Origin: Candidatus Pacearchaeota archaeon CG_4_10_14_0_2_um_filter_35_33
Lineage (GTDB): Archaea; Nanobdellota; Nanobdellia; Pacearchaeales; GW2011-AR1
DNA: 42,255 nt
Reading direction: 5' to 3'
Assembly: GCA_002792635.1 (NCBI GenBank)
Contig: PFOR01000016.1
Coordinates: 1-42,255, forward strand
Numbering within the stretch: position 1 is the first letter of the stretch; each line of letters opens with the position of its first letter. Positions 27,793-35,413 of the stretch are shown here, piece by piece. Below the pieces are notes generated by a model, which did not search any database, was not told the origin of the DNA, and saw nothing but the letters and a program-made list of their open reading frames with translations. Position numbers and translations under genes: made by a program.

Positions 27793-27951
27793 TTAAGGGG
27801 AGAATAAGGCAAATCCACCTGCTAATTGTAGTAGTCCGAAGACTAATAGGTATAATCCAACAGCCCATCTAAGGATTTTTGGGAAAACTAGGATTGCAAT
27901 GCCTAAGATAATTGCTAAAACGGCGGAAATTGTTAAAGATATTGCAACCAT
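27793..27951 (-). CDS. DUF3096-like small membrane protein (52 aa), absent from the ORF track
   Basis: Hand-translated MVAISLTISAVLAIILGIAILVFPKILRWAVGLYLLVFGLLQLAGGFALFSP. Confidence 0.65.
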   Translation of the reverse strand: MVAISLTISAVLAIILGIAILVFPKILRWAVGLYLLVFGLLQLAGGFALFSP

Positions 27952-28031
27952 ATTGTATTAAAGAGGGTGGGGTTTAAATATTTATGCCGGGCGCGTTCGG
28001 CGCTTCGCGCCTCACCCTTATTGTGACTAAT

Positions 28032-28358
28032 TTATTTGGTTTCATCGGAATTCTGGGCCCATTTTGAGACTATTATTAGGCCTATTGCTCCAAAAATTGT
28101 AACAACAATTACTGTGTAAAGATCGGCAATATAGGGATATTTTTCTATATTTTCTACCTTGGTAAAATGAGTGATTGCTGCAAGAATGAAGTCTTTCCAT
28201 GTTAGTGCTATGACTAAACCAAGAGCAGTGATTAGTGCTGTAGATGTGTGTTTTTTGAATTCTGAGCCAAGCTTTTGGGTTTTTTTTAAGATCCTGATTT
28301 CTTTTTTTACCTGTTTTTCTACCTCTTTTTTCTGGGTCTTTGTCAATTGTTTCGACAT
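28032..28358 (-). CDS. DUF5654-like membrane protein
   Basis: TALITALGLVIALTWKDFILAAI...TVIVVTIFGAIGLIIVSKW. Confidence 0.6.
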   Translation of the reverse strand: MSKQLTKTQKKEVEKQVKKEIRILKKTQKLGSEFKKHTSTALITALGLVIALTWKDFILAAITHFTKVENIEKYPYIADLYTVIVVTIFGAIGLIIVSKWAQNSDETK

Positions 28359-28408
28359 ATCCTGTTAAATGTAAAGAGGTTTTTATATTTTTGCTATATT
28401 GGTTTTTT

Positions 28409-28731
28409 GGACAGGTGTTTGTTTTTTGGATTATTTGAGAAGTTTACCGACGATAAATGCTGTTTAAACAAGTGTTTAAATTTTTTTAATTTGATTAGAA
28501 GTTTTTGCATTATTTTTTGCTGTTTATTGGGTGTTTGTTTTTTATTTTTTTCAAAAAAGTGCTTGTTTTTTATTGTTTGGACAGGTGTTTGTTTGGTAAA
28601 AGGGGTGTTTAAGGATGTTTGTTTTGAAAAAAATAAGATAAACAGGTGTCATTTATGCTATAAAATATATTTGCCATTAGGGGCTTTGAAAAGGATATAT
28701 TTATATACTAGAGCTGTTTTAAACAGGCATG
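28409..28731 (+). promoter_or_regulatory. Upstream cluster of ACAGGTGT motifs and TATA-like tract before gene 28729
   Basis: ACAGGTGT at 28411, 28581, 28642; relatives AAACAAGTGTTT (28467) and AAACAGGCATG overlapping the start codon; TATATTTATATACTA around 28697. Confidence 0.5.
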
Positions 28732-29361
28732 TTTTTTGGACTGTTTGGTAATAAAAGGGTGAAAAAGCTTGAAGATGAAACTAAAAAAAGTTTTCAGGCT
28801 GTAAAAGGTGATTTTGATAGGGTCGGAGTGTGGATTAAACACCTTGATGAGCAAGATAAACAGGTGTTTGATATTCTTGGACAGCTAAAAAGTGATATTT
28901 CGACGATAAAGGATGAACTTGAGGGGCTTAGGGATGCTGTTGAGATTATTGGATCAAGCAAGAAAATTAAACAGGTGTCCAAAAATGAGGCTGTTTATAT
29001 CAAACAACTGGGTGTTGATAGTGTCCAAAAACCTGTTCAAACAGCTGTTCAAACAGGCAATTTTCATCAAATATTGAATGGGTTGAGTTCTAATGAGAGG
29101 CTATTAGTGTTTACTTTAATGAATAGTGAGCTGAAGTTAAGTTATGAGGATTTAGCAAGATTGTTAGGAAAAGAGAGATCTACAATTAGGGGCCAAATAA
29201 ATAGCATAAAACAGAAAAGTGAGGGTCTTATTAGAGAGATTCGGGAGCCAAATGGGAAAAAGAGGGTGTTTGTAGAGGAAGAAATCAAGGAAAAACTGGT
29301 AAAATATGCAAAAGTGAGAGTTGGCAAAGGAAAGAAATTGGGAAAAAAGAAGAAAAAATAG
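28729..29361 (+). CDS. Coiled-coil plus wHTH DNA-binding protein (gene A)
   Basis: Coiled-coil N-term; LSSNERLLVFTLMNSELKLSYEDLARLLGKERSTIRGQINSIKQK; basic tail. Confidence 0.7.
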   Translation: MFFGLFGNKRVKKLEDETKKSFQAVKGDFDRVGVWIKHLDEQDKQVFDILGQLKSDISTIKDELEGLRDAVEIIGSSKKIKQVSKNEAVYIKQLGVDSVQKPVQTAVQTGNFHQILNGLSSNERLLVFTLMNSELKLSYEDLARLLGKERSTIRGQINSIKQKSEGLIREIREPNGKKRVFVEEEIKEKLVKYAKVRVGKGKKLGKKKKK

Positions 29362-29508
29362 AGAAAAAAAGAGTAAAAGTGAGGGGAATTGGAAAAAGAT
29401 GAACAAAAAAGGAGAAATGAGGGGAAAAAGATCCATGGTTCAGGTAAAAGTGAGAGGGAATCGGAGCTAAGGATCAATTCTCTTGAGGGTGATTTGTAGT
29501 GCCTAAGA

Positions 29509-29561
29509 AAGAAATTTGGCTCTTTCCGAAGTCCTTGCAGCCAAATTTGGCCAAATTTCTT
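29509..29561. repeat. Inverted repeat AAGAAATTTGGC...GCCAAATTTCTT with nested palindrome GCCAAATTTGGC
   Basis: Arms 29509-29520 and 29550-29561; palindrome 29540-29551. Confidence 0.7.
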
Positions 29562-29603
29562 TTTAGTGTTAACTGAAGATAATTATTCGGTTACCCGGAT
29601 TAA

Positions 29604-30311
29604 TTAGATATCTCTTAGTTTTTGGATTGTTTCTAAAGACGCGAGTTCCTTAAGATTTTTTGATATTTTTAGGATAATCTTTTTGTTGTTTTCTTTTGTT
29701 TTCTCGACGGGAACTCCTTTCTTTATTATCTTACCTATGTGGTCTCTGATGGATGATTCTGTTATTTGGAGATATTGGGATAGGAGCTGGTAATCGACGA
29801 CAAGGCCTTGTTCTTCTAATTGGTATAATATTGCGAAAACTTTCATTTCTGTGCTCGTTAATGCTTGAAATTTAATACGAACTTCTTCCTTTATTTCATT
29901 AATTGTTTCTATAACTTTTGATGCTTGATTTAGCCTGTTGTCTGTCTGTCGATGTGTCTGTCTGTCTGTCGAAACCCCCTTATTTCTAGTGGAAATAACT
30001 GAATTTGAGCTTTTTACAGCTTCTAGAGGGTAATTAACTGTCGATGTGTCTGTCGATGTGTCGACAGGAAACGAAGGGGTGTCTATATTCGCCTGTCGAT
30101 GTGTCTGTCTGTCTAAGGTTCGTTTAAGCAAATTAAAGCTGACGTTATGTTCCTTTATATTTGCTTTAATTTCTTGTAATTCTTGATTCTGTTTCTCTAT
30201 TAAAGATTTAAGACCTGCTAGTTCAGTTTCTAGGTATTGGTAATTATAATATAAATTGTAAATGTCTTCCTTAGCTTTGTCGAAGGCTTGTCTTATCTTT
30301 TCTGGATTCAT
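29604..30311 (-). CDS. Coiled-coil plus wHTH DNA-binding protein (gene B), carries an internal motif array
   Basis: LTSTEMKVFAILYQLEEQGLVVDYQLLSQYLQITESSIRDHIGKIIKKG; internal DRQTHRQ / DTSTDTST repeats. Confidence 0.7.
   Translation of the reverse strand: MNPEKIRQAFDKAKEDIYNLYYNYQYLETELAGLKSLIEKQNQELQEIKANIKEHNVSFNLLKRTLDRQTHRQANIDTPSFPVDTSTDTSTVNYPLEAVKSSNSVISTRNKGVSTDRQTHRQTDNRLNQASKVIETINEIKEEVRIKFQALTSTEMKVFAILYQLEEQGLVVDYQLLSQYLQITESSIRDHIGKIIKKGVPVEKTKENNKKIILKISKNLKELASLETIQKLRDI
29937..30118. repeat. Intragenic array: four exact copies of CTGTCGATGTGT
   Basis: Copies at 29946-29957, 30038-30049, 30050-30061, 30093-30104, extended by CTGTCTGTC tracts; GTCGAC palindrome near 30062. 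Confidence 0.9.
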
Positions 30312-30335
30312 TGAATTTACCAGGTTTTTATAGAT

Positions 30336-30608
30336 TTAAGGATTATTGTTCTTGAAAACCGTGAATGCTTGATTGGATAGCCTCCATCTTTGCCTGCGTT
30401 TATAATCAAGCCCTTCCGGATTCTTATTGATTTCTGTTACTAGAAATTTTGATTTCAGGTCTTGGAGAAGAGCTTTGACAAACTCTTCGTCCCGGGCTAT
30501 CTCTTGGGCTATATGGGCTGTAAATGCTGATTGAGGAGATATAGAATATAAGTGGTGCAGAATTTGTTCTTGAATCTTGGCTTGCTTCTTGTTAGATATT
30601 TTTGGCAT
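30336..30608 (-). CDS. wHTH-like hypothetical protein
   Basis: ORF 90 aa; QEQILHHLYSISPQSAFTAHIAQEIARDEEFVKALLQDLKSKFLVTEI. Confidence 0.5.
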   Translation of the reverse strand: MPKISNKKQAKIQEQILHHLYSISPQSAFTAHIAQEIARDEEFVKALLQDLKSKFLVTEINKNPEGLDYKRRQRWRLSNQAFTVFKNNNP

Positions 30609-30706
30609 GATATTGGTTGGAATTGAAGTTTATAGATATTCGGTTTTCTAAACGATAGTTTCTTAAATGCTGGCTTCCGGGGATGGCTAAGTGATTTCTA
30701 TTTAAG

Positions 30707-33295
30707 ATGGCTGGAAAAATTGAATATATTGAAGCGTTGGAAAAGAAGGAGGTATCTGGGATTTTGAATCCTTTGGTTAAAGAATGGTTTTTTTCCCGTT
30801 TTTCGGATTTTTCATTGACACAGTTGTATGGGGTTAAGAGGATTTATGATAGAAAGAATATACTTATCTCGGCTCCTACTGGTGGAACTAAGACTTTGAC
30901 TGCCTTTCTTGGCATTCTGAATTATCTTGTTGGTTTGGCATTAAAAGACGAGTTAGAAGATAAGATATATTGTGTTTATACATCTCCATTAAAAGCTTTG
31001 AGTAATGATATTTTTGTTAATCTTGAACAGCCGTTGAAGGAGATAGGAGAATTGGCTGAGAAGAAGGGATTAAAGATGCAGAAAATACGTGTTGGGCTTC
31101 GTACAGGAGATACCACCGCTAGTGAAAGAGCGAAGATGGTTAGAAAGGTTCCGCATATTTTGGTTACAACTCCTGAATCATTATCAATAATCTTAACGAC
31201 ACCTAAGTTTGTTGAGAATTTTAGGGCGGTGGAGTTTGTTGTTGAAGATGAAATTCATGCTATGGCTAATAAGCGTGGAGTCTACTTGTCATTATCTCTT
31301 GAAAGGTTGCATGAAAAGAGTTTGATTGAACCGGTTAGAATAGGCCTTAGTGCGACTATTGCTCCGATAGAGGAAATTGCCCGGTTTTTGGTTGGAAAAA
31401 ACAGGGATTGTTTGATTGCCAAAGTTGAGTTAGTTAGGGATATTGATATAAAGCTTATTAGTCCTGCTGAAGATGTCTTAGAAGCAGAGGACCCAGAGAA
31501 TAAAAAGAAGTTGTATAAGATTTTGGATGAATTAATTGATGAACATAAAACTACTTTGATATTTACTAATACAAGGGCAGCTACTGAAAGGGTTGTACAT
31601 CATCTTGATGATTATTTTCCTGGAAAGTATATTGGGTTGATAGGGGTGCACCATTCTTCAATGAGTAAGAATAAAAGATTTGAGATTGAGGAAAAGCTTC
31701 GGAACGGGAAGTTGAAAGTTGTTGTTTCTTCGACTTCGTTAGAGCTGGGAATTGACATTGGTAGTATTGATTTAGTTGTTTTACTTAGAAGCCCGAAGAG
31801 TGTTGCTCGTGCACTTCAGCGTATAGGTCGTGCGGGGCATCAATTACATGCAAATCCCAAGGGAAGGTTTGTTGTTTTGGATAGAGATGATTTGATTGAA
31901 TCCGGGATTTTGATGAAGAGCATGGTTGAGAAGAAGATTGATGAGGTGCAAATTCCTAAGAATTGTTTAGATGTTTTAGCACAGCAGATATATGGGATGG
32001 CTATTTCAAAGATTTGGAATGCTGAAGAGATGTTGAAAGCAATTAGGAGGAGTTATTGTTATTCTGATTTGAAAAAAGATGATTTTTATGATGTTATTTC
32101 GTATTTGGCAGGGGATTATGCGTTGGAACATAGGAATGTTTATGCTAAGATTTGGTATGATGAAGAAACCAAGGAAATTGGGAAGAGGGGAAAACTTGCC
32201 AGGGTTTTATACATGACTAATATTGGAACGATTCCTGAAGAAGGTTTTATTGAAGTTGTGATTCAGAGCCCCTCTGAAAGACGAGGACAAAGTGTTGGGA
32301 AAATTGATGAAGCTTTTTTAGAGAGGATAAAGAAAGGAGATGTGTTTGTTTTGGGAGGGGGCAAGTATCAATTTATGTTTTCAAGAGGCATGAAAGCTTA
32401 TGTTATTGCTGATGTTTCTAGGACTCCTACGGTGCCCTCATGGTTTTCGGAGCAGTTACCATTGAGTTTTGATGTTGCTAATGATATTGCTCGTTTTAGA
32501 GGATTGGTAAGAGAAAGAATAAAGAAACCTAAGGAGGCGATTGATTTTATTGAGGATTATTTATACATTAATAGGGCTGGGGCGAAGAATATTTACCAGT
32601 ATATTAGAGAACAATATAAGTTTTCTGAAATCCCGGATAACAGGACAATAGTTGTTGAAAAATTTAAAGAGGATAAGGAATATTTGTTATTTCATAGCAT
32701 GGTTGGACGTAGGGTAAATGATGCTTTGGCTAGGGCTTACGCATTTGCAGCTGCCAGATTTAGGATGAGGGATATTGAGATTGGGATTAATGATAATGGA
32801 TTTTTTATAGCTGGTGAGCAGTTGGATGAGAAGAAGATATTAAAAGCGGTTACGGCTGACAAGTTGGATGGAATTCTTAAGCAGGCAATTGAGAAGACTG
32901 ATGTTTTGAAAAGAAGGTTTAGGCATTGTGCGGCTAGGGGATTAATGATTCTTAGAAGTTATAAAGGAAGAACAAAGAGTGTTGGTAAACAGCAAGTACA
33001 TTCTCATTTTCTCTTGGCTGCTGTTAAGAAGATTTCAGATGAGTTTCCTATATTACGTGAGGCGCGGCGGGAGGTTTTAGAAGATTTGATGGATGTTGGT
33101 AATGCGAAGAAGGTTTTATTAAAGTTGGATTCTGGAAAAATGAAGTTTAAGGTTGTTAGAACCCCAATGGTAAGTCCGTTTGGATTGAATTTGATAATGC
33201 AAGGGCATGCTGATTTGATTAAGGTGGAAGATAAGATTAAGTTTTTGAAGAGGATACATCAGTTACATTTGAAAGTGATTGGAGAAGATATTTAG
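30707..33295 (+). CDS. Lhr-type ATP-dependent helicase
   Basis: ISAPTGGTKTLTAF, VEDEIHAM, LSATIAP, STSLELGIDIGSIDLVVLLRSPKSVARALQRIGRAGH. Confidence 0.9.
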   Translation: MAGKIEYIEALEKKEVSGILNPLVKEWFFSRFSDFSLTQLYGVKRIYDRKNILISAPTGGTKTLTAFLGILNYLVGLALKDELEDKIYCVYTSPLKALSNDIFVNLEQPLKEIGELAEKKGLKMQKIRVGLRTGDTTASERAKMVRKVPHILVTTPESLSIILTTPKFVENFRAVEFVVEDEIHAMANKRGVYLSLSLERLHEKSLIEPVRIGLSATIAPIEEIARFLVGKNRDCLIAKVELVRDIDIKLISPAEDVLEAEDPENKKKLYKILDELIDEHKTTLIFTNTRAATERVVHHLDDYFPGKYIGLIGVHHSSMSKNKRFEIEEKLRNGKLKVVVSSTSLELGIDIGSIDLVVLLRSPKSVARALQRIGRAGHQLHANPKGRFVVLDRDDLIESGILMKSMVEKKIDEVQIPKNCLDVLAQQIYGMAISKIWNAEEMLKAIRRSYCYSDLKKDDFYDVISYLAGDYALEHRNVYAKIWYDEETKEIGKRGKLARVLYMTNIGTIPEEGFIEVVIQSPSERRGQSVGKIDEAFLERIKKGDVFVLGGGKYQFMFSRGMKAYVIADVSRTPTVPSWFSEQLPLSFDVANDIARFRGLVRERIKKPKEAIDFIEDYLYINRAGAKNIYQYIREQYKFSEIPDNRTIVVEKFKEDKEYLLFHSMVGRRVNDALARAYAFAAARFRMRDIEIGINDNGFFIAGEQLDEKKILKAVTADKLDGILKQAIEKTDVLKRRFRHCAARGLMILRSYKGRTKSVGKQQVHSHFLLAAVKKISDEFPILREARREVLEDLMDVGNAKKVLLKLDSGKMKFKVVRTPMVSPFGLNLIMQGHADLIKVEDKIKFLKRIHQLHLKVIGEDI

Positions 33296-33435
33296 TATAG
33301 TTATGTTTGAATAAGATAATTGGTTGTATAAGTTGTGGCTGTTAGGTATTAAAGGGTTGAGGGATATAAGATACTGATGACTACTGAAAGAAACGGAGAA
33401 ATTTTTTAGTGGGGGTTGTTATGCCTTCCTGCAAT

Positions 33436-33466
33436 GGGCCGAACCTGTAAGAGATACTGGAAGCCC
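33436..33466 (+). other. Possible structured RNA element in the 33.3-33.55 kb intergenic region
   Basis: GGGC-CGAA-CCTGTA-AGAGA-TACTGG-AA-GCCC folds as a two-part hairpin by eye. Confidence 0.3.
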
Positions 33467-33557
33467 TGTTAAAGAAAGTTATTAGAGGAGAATAATTCGT
33501 AAGGCTGTGTAGGGCCTCTTTAGTTAAATTTAATTAGTCTTTTTCTGGGAAATTAAT

Positions 33558-34271
33558 ATGGAAGTTGAATATGTTGGGAAATGTTTGTTATTAAACATTG
33601 ATGGGAAGAAGATTTTAGTAATTGGAGACCTGCATCTTGGTTATTCTGAAAGTTTGAGGCGTTCTGGTGTTTTAATTCCTGGAGATTCTTTTAAGGAAGT
33701 TGTAAGAGAACTGGGTAAGATAATGGAAAAAACAGGAAATGTCAACGAGATTGTTCTTTTGGGAGATTTAAAACATGAGTTTGGAGGGATTTCAAATGCA
33801 GAATGGAGAGAGATAAAAGAGTTGTTAGATTATTTAAAGAAAAAAGGGAAAGTGATTATTGTTAAGGGAAATCATGATAAAATAACGGAAGTTATTACAA
33901 AACAGAAGGGATTAGGATTAGTTGATTATTATATTATTGATGGGGTCGCATTCGTACATGGCGATAGGAAGTTAGAAGAAAGTGAAATATATGATAAGAA
34001 AATAAAATATTGGGTTATTGGGCATGGGCATCCAGCTATTAAGATTACGGACAATGTTAAGGAGGAAAAGTATAAGTGTTTTTTAGTTGGAAAGTATAAG
34101 AAAAAAGATGTGATTATTGTTCCGAGTTTTTTTGATGTTAATCTTGGAAGTGATCCGAGGGATTTTGATTTGGGTTTGGCTTGGAAGTTTGATTTAATGA
34201 GGTTTGTGGTAAGAGTTATTGAAGGGTTGGATGTGTTGAACTTTGGAGAATTGGGAAAATTGAATTATTGA
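33558..34271 (+). CDS. Calcineurin-like metallophosphoesterase, Lhr neighbour
   Basis: IGDLHLGY, LGDLKHEF, VKGNHDK, VHGD, IGHGHP. Confidence 0.88.
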   Translation: MEVEYVGKCLLLNIDGKKILVIGDLHLGYSESLRRSGVLIPGDSFKEVVRELGKIMEKTGNVNEIVLLGDLKHEFGGISNAEWREIKELLDYLKKKGKVIIVKGNHDKITEVITKQKGLGLVDYYIIDGVAFVHGDRKLEESEIYDKKIKYWVIGHGHPAIKITDNVKEEKYKCFLVGKYKKKDVIIVPSFFDVNLGSDPRDFDLGLAWKFDLMRFVVRVIEGLDVLNFGELGKLNY

Positions 34272-34693
34272 TTTGATTGACGAGTTAATGAAGGGATTCT
34301 TATATGGGATGGTAATCCAAGTTCATCTTGTAGTTGGAGTGCCTTTGGAGCACATTTTCTTAAAATAAAATTGTAAAGGAAGACCGTTGCATTTTTAGGG
34401 ATTTTTTTCTTTTTCCAGGATTTAATAATGTCTTTTGATTCTTCCTTAGATACATTTAGGGTTATTGCTCCCTCAAATAAGATTTGAGCCATAAAATCTT
34501 CTTTCTTTGTAGAAACATCTTTGTAATTTAAAATATGGGTAAATCTTAATTTGACTGCTTCGGTGTCCTTTAAAAGATCTAATTTTTCCTTTGAAATATC
34601 TTGAAATTCTATTTTTGCATCTACATTTATTTGTTTAGAATGTTTTTCTTTGTTCCCTTGTATTTTTGTAAAATTAAATCCGATGACTTGCAT
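34265..34693 (-). CDS. Conserved archaeal protein (possibly SecB-like)
   Basis: ILRKCAPKALQLQDELGLPSHIRIPSL C-terminal pattern. Confidence 0.45.
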   Translation of the reverse strand: MQVIGFNFTKIQGNKEKHSKQINVDAKIEFQDISKEKLDLLKDTEAVKLRFTHILNYKDVSTKKEDFMAQILFEGAITLNVSKEESKDIIKSWKKKKIPKNATVFLYNFILRKCAPKALQLQDELGLPSHIRIPSLTRQSNQ

Positions 34694-34727
34694 TAAGAGG
34701 TTTATAGTTTGGGGTTTATAAAGATTA

Positions 34728-34988
34728 TTACATTAAATCTTCTTCTGAAACTACTACGAAATCACCTATTGCAACAATAGAATTGTAGGGAATTATCATT
34801 TCTTTTTGGGGGGTTATTTCAAGATTAAGGTTTTTTACATAGGCTGTGTGATCTTTTAGAAGCATTTGAATTAGTTCCCCTGTTCTAGTTTCAAAAGTAA
34901 TGTCCTTTACGGTACCTAATCTTTTACCCTCTTTTGTTACAACGAGGCGACCAACGACTTCCCTTAAAGGCTTTTTATCTAAACCCAT
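34728..34988 (-). CDS. PRC-barrel domain protein
   Basis: LREVVGRLVVTKEGKRLGTVKDITFETRTGEL...IPYNSIVAIGDFVVV. Confidence 0.85.
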   Translation of the reverse strand: MGLDKKPLREVVGRLVVTKEGKRLGTVKDITFETRTGELIQMLLKDHTAYVKNLNLEITPQKEMIIPYNSIVAIGDFVVVSEEDLM

Positions 34989-35149
34989 GTTGTGAGTAAA
35001 GAGGCTTTGTATTTAAATATTATGATAATGAAAAGAATTGATTTAGGGCATTTGTTGGATAGTTAAAATAAATTTAAGGACCCTGACCCTTTGATTTCTT
35101 ATGGAAAATATGAAAGGGTTTAAATACTGGAGGTAAACAGGTTTTTTTA

Positions 35150-35296
35150 ATTTTCTTTTTTAAAGTTTATTATATTATATTATATATATTATATTAATTA
35201 TTAATTAATATATGTATTAAAACAAGAACGTTCGTTTAATTTTGTTATTTATATTTTTTAATGAAATGGTTTCCAGTGGAAATAATGGTGTAGGGT
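35150..35296. promoter_or_regulatory. Candidate replication origin: AT-rich tract plus ORB-like palindrome
   Basis: TTATATTATATTATATATATTATATTAATTATTAATTAATATATG tract; TTTCCAGTGGAAA at 35270-35282 followed by TAATGGTGTAGGG; directly upstream of orc1/cdc6. Confidence 0.6.
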
Positions 35297-35413
35297 ATTT
35301 AATGCAAAATTATGCTTTGTTCGACGAAAAAGTGGCATTTGGATAAGAAATAAGGGTTATAAAATAGATAAGTTTATAATGTGATTTGATTTTTCTAAGC
35401 TAGAAAAAAGAGG

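Noticed and set aside
28347-28751. ORF 134 aa as a real protein
   Set aside because: Phe/Cys-rich low-complexity translation of a T-rich regulatory region holding the ACAGGTGT motifs; it overlaps gene A.
29937-30118. CRISPR array
   Set aside because: Repeats are short, irregularly spaced and lie inside an open reading frame; no spacers of uniform length and no cas genes.
33340-33400. C/D box RNA from CTGATGA...CTGA
   Set aside because: Boxes are only a few nucleotides apart with no guide region.
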